The position numbers and the translations under genes are program-made. The notes under the pieces were generated by a model. It saw only the letters and a list, made by a program, of their open reading frames with translations. It was not told the origin of the DNA and made no database searches. From Fibrobacterota bacterium (lineage in GTDB: Bacteria > Fibrobacterota > Fibrobacteria > UBA11236), in assembly GCA_028287465.1 (NCBI GenBank), contig JAQBPO010000084.1:32893-96892 (forward strand): a stretch of DNA of 64,000 nt, read 5' to 3'. This document shows, in pieces, positions 1 to 8,460 of this stretch (positions within the stretch are counted from its first letter, which is position 1; every line of letters starts with the position of its first letter).

Positions 1-2
1 AC

Positions 3-1388
3 GATTCGACCTTCGTATTCCGGACCGGGGCCGGGAACAAGATCGGGTTCAGCCTCCCCGTCGCCTTGGCGAATAGCGCGATCCGGCCGGGTTTTTCCGT
101 CCACCCCATTTCCCCCATGCCACTCATGGAAGACCGGGGTCCCCTCCTGGATGCCGCGGGACGGCGCATACCCCAATACCCGTCCGGTCCGTCTCCGATG
201 CAGGAAGACCATGGTTCCCATAGGGGATCTGGAATCCGGTTCCGGGCGCCCGCGCCTGGCCCGTCCCCGGTGAACCTCGCCGCCCGCATGGCGTCCGCAT
301 CCCTGCCGTACCGGTTCTCGGTGGCCAGCCTGTCCGCAAGCTTCGGCGATACCGGCGGCATCGTCAAGACCCTGGTGGAAAAAGCCAATGGCGATATCGA
401 ATTACGGCTCCCATCCATCGGAAGCGCCGGTTCCCGGTTCAAGGAGCTTCTGACGGAAGCGCAATACCAGGCCCTGTTCCCGAACCGGTTCGGCTTCGGC
501 AAGACCGGGGAGGCCAGCGACGGGCATGAGGATTTCTATTCCTACGCCTCGTTCATCAAGGCCGTCGACAAGCTCTCCACCATCAAGGTGAAAATCCTGA
601 TGCGGGCGGGCACGGACTATGCCCAGAAATTGATCTGGACGGACACGGCCTCGGGCGTTACCAGGACCATGATCACCCACGGGGACTATGACGCGGAATG
701 GAACCTGGACGTCGGCGAGGATACCATCGGCACCATCCGCTATGCCGATTTCTGCGCCGAAGGAAGCCTGGAGATCCGCAAACGCGAACTGGCCGCGTTC
801 TTCGCCAACGTGGCGCATGAGACCGGAGGAGGCTGGGAGGGCGCGCCGAACGGCGGGCAATACGCCTGGGGCCTCTACTGGCGGGAAGAAGTGGCCTGGC
901 AGACGAACCCCGGCAATGCCGATCTGGGCTACGTGGATCTTTCGAATACCATGTATCCGGCCTATCCGGGCAAATCCTATCACGGGCGCGGGCCGATCCA
1001 GGTCTCCTGGAACTACAACTACGGGCAGGCCAGCGAATTCCTCTACGGGGACAAGAACATCCTGCTGCGCGCGCCGGAGCTGGTCTTGGCGAGCGGCGAT
1101 GCGGCCTTCATGACGGCCATCTGGTTCTGGATGTATCCCCAAGGGACCATCCCCGCCAGCCACGACATCATGACGGGCCGGTGGAAACCCAACCCGGCCG
1201 ATATCGCGGCCGGCCGGGACAAGTCAAGGTTCGGCGCGACCGTCAACGTCGTCAACGGCGCGCAGGAATGCGGGCATGGGGCGGATGAACGGGTCGCGGA
1301 TCGCGTCGGGCACTTCAAATGGTTTTCCGGGATATTCGGGATATCCCTGGAACCCGTCCTGGACTGCGGCTCGCAACAACCGTTCTGA
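3..1388 (+). CDS. GH19 chitinase, 5' truncated by window edge
   Basis: The frame is open from the first bases, so the gene probably begins upstream of the window; a TTG at 66 is the first start-like codon but nothing favours it. The C-terminal half has family 19 chitinase hallmarks: ELAAFFANVAHETGGGWEG (the HET glutamate is the expected general acid), then YAWGLYWREE, then YHGRGPIQVSWNYNYG, a near-perfect GH19 signature. Family 19 enzymes cleave beta-1,4-GlcNAc polymers with inversion. Residues before about 130 are Pro/Gly-rich and not recognised; they may be a linker or the edge of a binding module. It converges with the lipoprotein gene ending at 1417. Seen: motifs and open frame. Inferred: secreted chitin degradation, since any signal peptide lies outside the window. 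Confidence 0.88.
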   Translation, partial: DSTFVFRTGAGNKIGFSLPVALANSAIRPGFSVHPISPMPLMEDRGPLLDAAGRRIPQYPSGPSPMQEDHGSHRGSGIRFRAPAPGPSPVNLAARMASASLPYRFSVASLSASFGDTGGIVKTLVEKANGDIELRLPSIGSAGSRFKELLTEAQYQALFPNRFGFGKTGEASDGHEDFYSYASFIKAVDKLSTIKVKILMRAGTDYAQKLIWTDTASGVTRTMITHGDYDAEWNLDVGEDTIGTIRYADFCAEGSLEIRKRELAAFFANVAHETGGGWEGAPNGGQYAWGLYWREEVAWQTNPGNADLGYVDLSNTMYPAYPGKSYHGRGPIQVSWNYNYGQASEFLYGDKNILLRAPELVLASGDAAFMTAIWFWMYPQGTIPASHDIMTGRWKPNPADIAAGRDKSRFGATVNVVNGAQECGHGADERVADRVGHFKWFSGIFGISLEPVLDCGSQQPF

Positions 1389-1416
1389 TTCCGCCCCTCG
1401 CCGGATCCTCGGACCG

Positions 1417-1926
1417 CTATTTAGGGGCCGCCTGGGTGGAAGAGAAGCTGTAGCGGGCGAACTTCCATTTCCCGCCTTCCTTGCGCAGGAGGAATAGCTC
1501 CTGGAAGGCGGAGGGGATTTCCGCGCCATTGGCCACGACCTTCATGAGTCCGCTGGAATTCGATCGCAACATGGCCCATTCCGGACCCAAGGCCTTTACT
1601 TCGGCGACCTTGAACTTCAGGGTCAGCGAGATGGCTTTGAAGGTCCCGGTATAGAATCCCTCCACGGCCTCGGTTCCCACGGAAGTGGGCGTCTCCTGCA
1701 TCATGACCACGGGGTCATCCGCATACAGGCGCATGACGGCCTTTACGTCGCCGGCATTGAGGGCGACCTCATACCTGCCCAGCAGTTGTTCGATTTCCGT
1801 CCGCTGGGCCCCGTCCAGGGCCCCGACCCCGCCATTGGGGCCCGCGACGGCGTCCTCCGTCCCGCAACCTACCAAGGTGCTGAGGGCGACCACGATTCCG
1901 GCCATTTTCGATTTCGATGCGTTCAT
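1417..1926 (-). CDS. SnoaL/DUF4440-like lipoprotein
   Basis: The start was set at 1926 because AGGAGAG lies just upstream and the product then opens with a lipoprotein signal (MNASKSKMAGIVVALSTLVGCG, lipobox LVGC). The mature part has the cone-shaped NTF2-like pattern typical of SnoaL/DUF4440 proteins: a helix EIEQLLGRYEVALNAGDVKA, then MRLYADDPVVMM, then beta strands ending in GGKWKFARYSFSS. Such domains are used for many small-molecule or binding roles, so no substrate can be named. About 170 residues, normal for a single domain. It lies downstream of, and codirectional with, the Crp/Fnr-type gene, 158 bp away. The fold assignment is by pattern only. Confidence 0.75.
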   Translation of the reverse strand: MNASKSKMAGIVVALSTLVGCGTEDAVAGPNGGVGALDGAQRTEIEQLLGRYEVALNAGDVKAVMRLYADDPVVMMQETPTSVGTEAVEGFYTGTFKAISLTLKFKVAEVKALGPEWAMLRSNSSGLMKVVANGAEIPSAFQELFLLRKEGGKWKFARYSFSSTQAAPK

Positions 1927-2058
1927 GATACTCTCCTGTTTGCAAGGCGGCCCGCCCAGGCGGGCGCCCTTCGTGATGGCCGCTCCACCTTGGGCGACCT
2001 TGCGCAAATAATACGGGAAAACCATCCGGATCGGAATTGAACCAGGTTAGGAAATAAC

Positions 2059-2074
2059 CTTAACCCAGGTTAAG
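2059..2074 (-). promoter_or_regulatory. short inverted repeat between Crp-like and lipoprotein genes
   Basis: CTTAAC-ccag-GTTAAG forms a 6-bp stem 11 bp after the Crp-like stop codon, and an overlapping GGTTA...TAACC half-palindrome lies beside it. It could be a weak terminator (no clear T-run) or an operator for the downstream lipoprotein gene. Only the symmetry is seen; a role is inferred. Confidence 0.25.
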
Positions 2075-2084
2075 ATCCTGCGGG

Positions 2085-2669
2085 CTATTTGTTGAAGTTG
2101 CGCCGGAGCTTGCTCAGGAACTCGGGCGTCATGCCCAGGAAGGAAGCGATCTTCGCATCGGAAATACGGTTCAGCAAATGGGGATATCGCGCGATGAAAT
2201 CAAGGTATCTCGCCTCGGCCGTAAAACCGAGGGAGCGTATCAGGCGCTTCTGCGAAGCGATGTACGCGTTCTCCGCCAGGATGCGGAAATAGCGGTTGAA
2301 GACGGGGAAGCCATCGTAAAGCTCATAGAGTCCCTTCCGTTCTATCTGCAGAACGGTGGAATCCTCCAGGGCCTCGATATTCATTTCGGAAGGCTCCTCC
2401 TTGTACAAGCTGCCCATGTCGACGATCCAACCGTTCTCGACGGCGAATTGCAGATTGTGTTCCTTGCCGTTCGGATCCGCGACGAATACCCTGAAACATC
2501 CTTCAACGACGAAGGTATTCCTGGAAGAGAGATCCCCGGCTTGGAGAACGTACTGCCTTTTCCGATATGCTTTCCGGATGAAACGATCCGCAACCGCTTT
2601 TTCCTCCTCCGCGCGCATAGGCTGGAACAGGAACTGGTTGATGTGCTTTATCAGGGCTTGGTGCGTCAT
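2085..2669 (-). CDS. Crp/Fnr-family transcriptional regulator
   Basis: A 194-residue protein with an N-terminal cyclic-nucleotide-binding jelly roll (about residues 25-115, including RQYVLQAGDLSSRNTFVVEGCFRVF cut here into its beta strands) and a short C-terminal helix-turn-helix (ISDAKIASFLGMTPEFLSKLRRNF). This compact form, with the HTH ending the protein, is common in Bacteroidetes-type Crp/Fnr regulators. The cysteines expected for an Fnr iron-sulphur cluster are absent, so oxygen sensing through a cluster is unlikely. It is divergent from the VOC-family gene at 2766 with 96 bp between starts, and may control it; that link is inferred from position only. Confidence 0.85.
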   Translation of the reverse strand: MTHQALIKHINQFLFQPMRAEEEKAVADRFIRKAYRKRQYVLQAGDLSSRNTFVVEGCFRVFVADPNGKEHNLQFAVENGWIVDMGSLYKEEPSEMNIEALEDSTVLQIERKGLYELYDGFPVFNRYFRILAENAYIASQKRLIRSLGFTAEARYLDFIARYPHLLNRISDAKIASFLGMTPEFLSKLRRNFNK

Positions 2670-2765
2670 CCATCCAAAAATAACCCAAGACAGCGGCCTT
2701 GGCGGGAATTCCTATCTTATCCGGGGGAGCGCCCGAGGCCCCAATCCGCAAAAAGGAGAAGCACC

Positions 2766-3713
2766 ATGCCATCGAACCCGCAGAGAATCATCCCCCATCT
2801 CTGGTACGACAAGGAGGCCAAGGAGGCGGCCGCATTCTATGCTTCCGTATTCCCCGAATCGAAGGTGGAGAATGCCACCCGCCTGGAAGGGACTCCTTCG
2901 GGCGATGTGGATCTCGTCTCCTTCCGGCTTTGGGGACAGAAGTTCCAGGCCATCAGCGCCGGGCCGCTTTTCAAGTTCAATCCGTCCATCTCCTTCATCG
3001 TGAATTTCGATCCGCTCTTCTTCGGCAAAGGCCCCTCCGCCGTAAAGGAGGCGAGGGACAAGTTGGACGAAGTGTGGGGGAAGCTGTCCCAAGGCGGAAC
3101 GGCCTTGATGCCTCTCGACACGTATCCGTTCAGCGAACGGTACGGTTGGATCCAGGACCGGTTCGGCCTGTCCTGGCAGTTGATGATGGGCAAGCCGGAT
3201 GGCGATCCGCGGCCGCCCATCATCCCGGCCCTCATGTTCACCGGACCGAACCTGGGCAAGGCGAAGGAGGCCATCGATCTCTACCTGTCCGTTTTCCGGG
3301 ATTCCAAACCGGGGATAATGGTGCCCTACGGACCGGGGCAGGAGCCGAGCCGGGAAGGAACGGTCATGTTCGCGGATTTCATGGTCGAGAAACAATGGCT
3401 GGCGGCCATGGATAGCGCCGGGGAACATGGTTTCACCTTCAACGAGGCGGTTTCCCTGATGGTCGTTTGCGATACCCAGGCGGATCTCGATCAATATTGG
3501 GGGAAGCTCTCCGCGGTGCCGGAGGCGGAGCAATGCGGTTGGCTCAAGGACAAGTTCGGCGTGTCGTGGCAGGTGGTGCCCGCGAGCATGAACGAAATGC
3601 TCCGGAAGGGGACCAAGGAACAGGTGGCCCGCGTGACCCAGGCCTTCCTCCGGATGAAGAAGTTCGATCTCGCGGCCTTGCAGGAGGCCTATGAGGGGGC
3701 CCTTACCCCCTGA
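2766..3713 (+). CDS. Two-domain VOC-superfamily (PhnB / 3-demethylubiquinone methyltransferase-like) protein
   Basis: The frame stays open far upstream, but AAAAGGAG eight bases before the ATG at 2766 and the start of family similarity fix this start. The 315 residues hold two tandem VOC repeats: IIPHLWYDKEAKEAAAFYAS...RYGWIQDRFGLSWQLM (1-145) and ALMFTGPNLGKAKEAIDLYL...QCGWLKDKFGVSWQVVP (155-290). The repeated GW(I/L)xDxFGxSWQ motif is characteristic of the PhnB-like family. Its members are often annotated as methyltransferases, but the chemistry is usually unproven. Stand-alone gene divergent from the Crp-like regulator; a weak CCCG-taag-CGGG-TTT hairpin follows the stop. Confidence 0.85.
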   Translation: MPSNPQRIIPHLWYDKEAKEAAAFYASVFPESKVENATRLEGTPSGDVDLVSFRLWGQKFQAISAGPLFKFNPSISFIVNFDPLFFGKGPSAVKEARDKLDEVWGKLSQGGTALMPLDTYPFSERYGWIQDRFGLSWQLMMGKPDGDPRPPIIPALMFTGPNLGKAKEAIDLYLSVFRDSKPGIMVPYGPGQEPSREGTVMFADFMVEKQWLAAMDSAGEHGFTFNEAVSLMVVCDTQADLDQYWGKLSAVPEAEQCGWLKDKFGVSWQVVPASMNEMLRKGTKEQVARVTQAFLRMKKFDLAALQEAYEGALTP

Positions 3714-3742
3714 GATAGGCCCGTAAGCGGGTTTCCGAGGGG

Positions 3743-4483
3743 TTACTTGGCGATCGGAACGATATAATTCTGCTGGGGGAGCCGCGCCTCGGGCATGGCC
3801 TGTCCCAGCAGATTCAACACCTTCACGCCGGTGCTCTTTCCGTCCAACCCTATTTCATACTGCCCGACGTAGGACTTCAGGCGGATGGACTTTTTATCGG
3901 CGCTCACCATGGATCGGATGACGGTAGGCTCGCCGGTCGTGGACGGCCGCTTCCAGTATTGGAAGGTGGTGGAGCCGGAAGTCCCGGAACTGTTGCCGAG
4001 GCGGGTGACGAATTTGACGATCACGTACTCGTCGCCGCCCCTTAATTTCGCGATCCAGACATGATGGCTGCCGGTACCCGGATTATCATTGAAGGTTACG
4101 GGCGTGCCCGCCTTATAAAGGGAATCGATTTTTGCCACCGTGAAATCCGGCGAGCCGCCTTGGGCATTGAACGTGGGGTAACCGGGCGCGTTCACGAAGG
4201 TGGTGGCGTTTCCCGCTTTCCATTTTCCCGTAAACCCCACGGAATCGGTGTTCACGAAATCCTTGAGGGAATCGGGCTCGGAAGTGGTCCTCATCTTATC
4301 GGCGGCCAAATCATAGGCCCCGGCGGAGTCGGAGAGGATATGGTAGAACATCCCGGTTTTCTCGACCGTGAACTCGGCTGCGCCGAATGCGGTACCTGTA
4401 AAGCCGAAACCGGACACTAACATTGAAATCAAGCCTATCCTGCGGGAAAGAACCTTCACTCCGAACCTCCATCGATGTTGCAT
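3743..4483 (-). CDS. Secreted protein of unknown function with short sorting-like tail
   Basis: A 246-residue product with an N-terminal signal sequence (hydrophobic IGLISMLVSGFGFTGTAFG, cleavage likely before AAEFTVEK). I do not recognise the central region; it is beta-rich with Gly/Ser/Thr-rich stretches. The tail (GVKVLNLLGQAMPEARLPQQ, then a short hydrophobic end) has the strand-G-strand pattern of short T9SS-like C-terminal domains, though truncated. The mature start AAEFTVEK closely resembles that of the other secreted protein encoded at 6207-7748 (AAEFTVKV), suggesting related N-terminal segments. Converges with the VOC gene. Function unknown. Confidence 0.7.
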   Translation of the reverse strand: MQHRWRFGVKVLSRRIGLISMLVSGFGFTGTAFGAAEFTVEKTGMFYHILSDSAGAYDLAADKMRTTSEPDSLKDFVNTDSVGFTGKWKAGNATTFVNAPGYPTFNAQGGSPDFTVAKIDSLYKAGTPVTFNDNPGTGSHHVWIAKLRGGDEYVIVKFVTRLGNSSGTSGSTTFQYWKRPSTTGEPTVIRSMVSADKKSIRLKSYVGQYEIGLDGKSTGVKVLNLLGQAMPEARLPQQNYIVPIAK

Positions 4484-4677
4484 TTGACCTTATCCATCGA
4501 GGGCTAGTATAGAGGCCGGATAAAATCCGGATCAAGCTTTTCCGGATACGATTCCGCCTTGTGATTTTTGCGGCGGGTTCGCCCTCAGATTTCCTGAAAA
4601 TGGACCATGGATTCCGCGCCGCGGATTTTGGGTTAGTTTTACCGGGCGGCGGAACGCAATCGCCCCGCGGAACGAAC

Positions 4678-5721
4678 ATGGGAAAATCCGAATCTCATCC
4701 AGAGGCCTTGATCGTTTCGGCTTGCCTGCTCCTGGCCGGTTGCGCGACGACGCACCATATCATCCCCGCGGCCCCGTTAAAGCGCGGGGAATCCTTTACC
4801 AGCGCGAACATCATCGTTCCCCTGCATAAATTCGAAAAGGCATCCTTCCAATTGGACAACTATTTCGGGATCGGGAACGATCTGAACCTGGGGATCGCCA
4901 TTTCGAACTTCCTGTTCTTCCTCCCGACGACCGTTTCGATTTCGAGGTATCAAGGGCGGGACGGGGCCAATCTGGCCTATAGCGTCTTCATCAATGATCT
5001 TTTCGAAACGTCCTATAGTCCCTTGTTGGAAGGCGGGGTGTCCTATTCCAGGATGGAAAACGGATATCCGGATGCGGCTTATATCGGCCTGGGATACTAT
5101 CTCCCCTTTTCGATTTTCCAAAGCTTTTGGAAAGCGAATGACCACGCCTTCGGATCGGAATCACGGCTTTCGATGATCGGTCAACTCGATTTGGGAAATG
5201 AGGACGCAGGCGCATCGGTCCGGTATAACGGGAACCTGTCCGACTATTACATCGAATATTACAATTCCGGGAACAAGATCAATTTCCTGGCGGGTGACGC
5301 GAACCATGCCGGAATCGAGTTACCCTATGGGGAAATCGCAGGGATCGATACCCTGGGCCTGGAGCCTTCCGAAAGGATGCGCATCCGTTTGAAGGACCAT
5401 TCGGCCGTTGTAATCAGGGACCGGGACCCCTATCCGGATTGCATCGGTTGCGCGGCCCGCCAACGCACCATGGGAGCCTATCCGATGGGGGAGGATTATG
5501 CGGTCTATTGGATCCGGTATCCCGGACGGCTTCTGAACTACCCGGGACTCAATAACGGCTTCCTGGAATTATCCCTGCCGGAAATCCTGTCCCGGTACGG
5601 GGAAGGTAAAAGCATCGTACTCCGGCAAAAGGAGGAGTTCCTGGATTTGAAAAAGCGGGGCCGGAAGCCATTCTTCGAAGACATCAGTTTCGGCGTGAAT
5701 TATAATTTCCATGGAAGATGA
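4678..5721 (+). CDS. Lipoprotein of unknown function
   Basis: The ATG at 4678 is chosen because it gives a classic lipoprotein leader (MGKSESHPEALIVSACLLLAGC, lipobox LAGC); the Shine-Dalgarno sequence is weak (GGAACGAAC). The mature 330 residues are rich in aromatics and Asn/Gly with alternating strand patterns (LDNYFGIGNDLNLGIAISNF, YPDAAYIGLGYYLPFSIF), which resembles an outer-membrane or periplasmic beta structure. A pair DCIGCAAR near residue 257 is the only Cys cluster. The 3' end overlaps or closely abuts the DUF1569 gene, so the two may be cotranscribed. No family recognised. Confidence 0.7.
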   Translation: MGKSESHPEALIVSACLLLAGCATTHHIIPAAPLKRGESFTSANIIVPLHKFEKASFQLDNYFGIGNDLNLGIAISNFLFFLPTTVSISRYQGRDGANLAYSVFINDLFETSYSPLLEGGVSYSRMENGYPDAAYIGLGYYLPFSIFQSFWKANDHAFGSESRLSMIGQLDLGNEDAGASVRYNGNLSDYYIEYYNSGNKINFLAGDANHAGIELPYGEIAGIDTLGLEPSERMRIRLKDHSAVVIRDRDPYPDCIGCAARQRTMGAYPMGEDYAVYWIRYPGRLLNYPGLNNGFLELSLPEILSRYGEGKSIVLRQKEEFLDLKKRGRKPFFEDISFGVNYNFHGR

Positions 5722-5744
5722 TCGAAAGGAAGCCGGGCAGGGAT

Positions 5745-6197
5745 ATGAAAAACCTTTTTGAAGCCGCGAGCGTCGCGGAAGTCCGGGAACGGATCGAACG
5801 GCTCAAGCCGGATAGCCAAAGGCAATGGGGCAAGATGAACCCGGCGCAGGCGCTGGCGCATTGCGCCGGCGGGTTGGAGATGGCCCTCGGGGAATTGCGT
5901 CCCCCGCGGAATTTCATGGGACGGCTCATCGGAGGCGTCATCAAGAAACTGGCCCTCGGCAACGATGAGCCGATGCGCAAGAATACGCCGACCGTCAAGG
6001 GAATGACCATCGTGGACGAACGCGTCCTCGGCGCGGAGCGGGAACGGGTAAAAGCCATGATCGGCCGGTTCGTCGAGGCGGGTCCGGAAGGATGCACCAC
6101 CCATCCCCATGCCTTTTTCGGTAAGCTGAAGCCGGAGGAATGGGGGGTCCTGATGTACAAGCATCTGGACCATCACCTGCGGCAGTTCGGCGTTTAG
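5745..6197 (+). CDS. DUF1569 family protein (DinB-like fold)
   Basis: The ATG at 5745 is preferred over an overlapping ATG at 5718 because GCAGGG precedes it and the family begins near MKNLFEAASVAEVRERIERL. The 150-residue product matches DUF1569: WGKMNPAQALAHCAGGLEMA near the N terminus, NTPTVKG in the middle, and the C-terminal HPHAFFGKLKPEEWGVLMYK followed by HLDHHLRQF. The spaced His residues suggest the metal site of the DinB/YfiT-like four-helix fold. Cytoplasmic; biochemical role unknown. Its stop codon lies in a 7-bp palindrome shared with the convergent gene ending at 6207. Confidence 0.85.
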   Translation: MKNLFEAASVAEVRERIERLKPDSQRQWGKMNPAQALAHCAGGLEMALGELRPPRNFMGRLIGGVIKKLALGNDEPMRKNTPTVKGMTIVDERVLGAERERVKAMIGRFVEAGPEGCTTHPHAFFGKLKPEEWGVLMYKHLDHHLRQFGV

Positions 6198-6210
6198 GCC
6201 TCCGGCCTAA
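6194..6210. terminator. Shared hairpin between convergent genes
   Basis: TTAGGCC-tcc-GGCCTAA, a 7-bp stem, contains the stop codons of both convergent genes. There is no T-run, so at most it is a weak bidirectional terminator; only the inverted repeat is certain. Confidence 0.4.
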
Positions 6211-7748
6211 GGGATCACGGAAACGGTTTTCCGTTCGCTTCCGGAAGCGACCTCGACCAGGGAAACCTTCCCGGTCCGCAAGGGGATGGCATGGGATCCG
6301 GAAGGGAAGGATTCCCGGCTTTCGGATAGGACCTTTCCGCCGGCATCGAACTGCCGGATCCGGAAACGTCCCGCCCTGGACGCGGTCAGGGTCAGGCGGC
6401 CGGCGAGATATTCGAGCCGCATGGCAGGTCCGGCATGGGCCTTGGAGCCCTCCAGGGACGTGGGGGCCGATTCCACCAGCTTATAGATCGAAACGGAGTC
6501 GTTGCCCTTCTGGTTCGCCCAGAGGATCTTCCCGTTGGGCAAAGCGGTCAAATCGTAATACGGCGAAAGCCGGATGGTTTTGTCCGCGAGGGGGAACTTC
6601 GGCGTTACCACGGCGCCCTTCGGGGTGAGCAGGGCCATCTGGATCCCGTTGTTCGCGGTTCCGACCACCTCCTCCCACATCAACAGGACATCGTCCCCGT
6701 GCTTGGCGATCTTCGGATAGAGGGCGAAGGTCCCGGAGGGATACGAAGTCACCCATTGCAGGGGAAGGCTGTCCCCCGCCGCCGACAATTGCCGGTAGGC
6801 GACGTCGAAACCGTTGCGGCCGTTGGCCGTGGTGAACGACACGCCGAAGGTCCCGTCCGGGAAGGAAACGAAGCTGCCGAGCTGGGTCGAGGTCTTGTTA
6901 TCCCCCACGCTCCCCGGTATCTTCAGGAATTGCTTGTCGAAGACCTGGGTGCCCTTGGCCCCGCCATCCGTCCATTTGGCGAAGCCCAAGGCGCGGGGAT
7001 AGGCGTCGCCATGGGCCAGGGTGTAATAGTCGTTGCCGACCAGCATCAATCGCTGATCGAAGTTGTGGCTGGAATACCAATCATTCGGGGTCACGAAGGA
7101 TCCGTCCAGGGACATGAAGGCCAGGTAGCCGGCCTGATGCCGGACGGTATCCGGGGACCAGGCCATGGTATGGCCCACGTATAGGGCCAGCTTCTTCGAC
7201 GCCTTGTTGTAGAGGAGCCGGCCGGAGGAAAAGGTGCCGGGTTCGCCCTTGGACCAGAACACGTTCTTCACCCCGTCCCCGAAAATCATTTTCGTGAAGG
7301 TCTTCGCGCCCGCGGCGTCGACCCGCGTGCACCAGAATTCGTAACCGCTCCCGCTATGGGGGCTGTCCTTGGAATAGATGACGGCGAAGCCGTTGTCGTC
7401 GGTGATGCGGGCGAGCCCCAAAAGCGCCTTCGCGCCGACGATGGAATCCGGCTGCAGGGCGCCCGTCATCTTTTCCGTGCTGTCGAATTGCAGGATGCGG
7501 ATCCTCGAAGCGCTGTTGAGGTGGAAGGCGACGTCGAAGCCGTTGTCGGCATTGCCATTGAGCAGGACCAGGGGCTTGTTCCCGTAATTGGAGACCGAGG
7601 TATGGGAAGGCTGGCCGGACAGGGTGCCGGTGGCGGGATAGGTGGCCACCTTGACGGTGAATTCCGCGGCCCCGCATAGGGACACCGGGAGGATCTGGGC
7701 CAAAGCCCATATATGGAAAGCGAACCTGCCGGCCCGTACTTGCGTCAT
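6207..7748 (-). CDS. Large secreted protein, probable beta-propeller with T9SS-like C-terminal domain
   Basis: A 513-residue product with a signal peptide (FAFHIWALAQILPVSLCG, mature AAEFTVKV). The body has repeated short segments such as NGFDVAFHLNSASRIRIL, LGSFVSFPDGTFGVSFTT and ALYPKIAKHGDDVLLMWEE, spaced as in a beta-propeller. No catalytic family is recognised. The last 75 residues (LEYLAGRLTLTASRAGRFRI, then FDAGGKVL, then a final strand KTVSVIP) look like a T9SS/por-type sorting domain. This suggests export to the cell surface, consistent with the PorV-like protein at 60.7 kb. Divergent from the gene at 7954 across an AT-richer 205-bp gap. Confidence 0.72.
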   Translation of the reverse strand: MTQVRAGRFAFHIWALAQILPVSLCGAAEFTVKVATYPATGTLSGQPSHTSVSNYGNKPLVLLNGNADNGFDVAFHLNSASRIRILQFDSTEKMTGALQPDSIVGAKALLGLARITDDNGFAVIYSKDSPHSGSGYEFWCTRVDAAGAKTFTKMIFGDGVKNVFWSKGEPGTFSSGRLLYNKASKKLALYVGHTMAWSPDTVRHQAGYLAFMSLDGSFVTPNDWYSSHNFDQRLMLVGNDYYTLAHGDAYPRALGFAKWTDGGAKGTQVFDKQFLKIPGSVGDNKTSTQLGSFVSFPDGTFGVSFTTANGRNGFDVAYRQLSAAGDSLPLQWVTSYPSGTFALYPKIAKHGDDVLLMWEEVVGTANNGIQMALLTPKGAVVTPKFPLADKTIRLSPYYDLTALPNGKILWANQKGNDSVSIYKLVESAPTSLEGSKAHAGPAMRLEYLAGRLTLTASRAGRFRIRQFDAGGKVLSESRESFPSGSHAIPLRTGKVSLVEVASGSERKTVSVIP

Positions 7749-7953
7749 GGAATCCCCCCCGATTTCCCCAACTTACCGCCATTTCCCGGATCTGTCATGA
7801 GGCGTCCGGGACATACGGGACGGTGAGGGGTTTTAGTTTCCGGCTCCAGGTTTTTTAGGGGTTCGGATTCTTTGGGTTTGGAGATTTTCAGGAAATAGGG
7901 AGGGGGTCCAAAATAAGCTAGCTTCGAAAGATCCTCATCCGGAGCGTGCAAAC

Positions 7954-8448
7954 ATGGTGTTTAGAGCCGATATCCCCCGTCCCCTTACCGTCGCTTCCGC
8001 CCTGTTCGCGGTCCTCCTTCCGGTCTCCCCCACTTTCGCAAACACCGTCATTGCGGGAGGCTTCGTCCCTGAGAATCGGAGTCTGACCGTTCGAACGGTC
8101 CAGGTATCGGATTCCTCCAGGACGGACGGGGCGGTGGAGGTCGCTGTCATCGAGTTGGATAACAACCTCCCGGATTATGAGGTGGTCCTGGATTTTTCCG
8201 ACCGGTACGGGAGCGGCGAATTCGTTTCCGAAGTCAGGTTGGAAGGGCTGGAGGGGATGCTGGGGCGGGGCCTGTCCGAGCCCGCGGGAGCGCCTTTGCT
8301 ACCCGGCGCGAGTCCCGGCCAATTTGTCTGGTGCCCCGGGCGTCAGGAATCAGCCACCCTGGGTTACAAGGTCCGCGTCCTGGCGACATTCAAGTCGGGT
8401 AATCCGGAAAAGCCGTCCTTGAGGGTCAGCATGCCCATCTCCCTTTGA
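7954..8448 (+). CDS. Secreted pilus-subunit-like protein
   Basis: A 164-residue product with a signal peptide (LTVASALFAVLLPVSPTFA). The ATG at 7954 has CCGGAGCG upstream. The mature protein resembles the two pilus subunits encoded at 12.7-13.9 kb in strand layout: VEVAVIELDNNLPDYEVVLD parallels their IALFVVNSNDSTGFHVTFTF-type segment, and the alternating C-terminal strand LRVSMPISL parallels theirs. It is convergent with the usher gene with only 12 bp between stops. I infer a third, diverged subunit or tip adaptor of the same pilus, on a separate transcript. It could also be an unrelated small periplasmic protein; the similarity was judged by eye. Confidence 0.6.
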   Translation: MVFRADIPRPLTVASALFAVLLPVSPTFANTVIAGGFVPENRSLTVRTVQVSDSSRTDGAVEVAVIELDNNLPDYEVVLDFSDRYGSGEFVSEVRLEGLEGMLGRGLSEPAGAPLLPGASPGQFVWCPGRQESATLGYKVRVLATFKSGNPEKPSLRVSMPISL

Positions 8449-8460
8449 GGAGAGTACCTC

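Noticed and set aside
2178..2765. N-terminal extension of the VOC-family protein
   Set aside because: It would overlap the Crp/Fnr gene on the other strand, and a strong ribosome site and family start occur at 2766.
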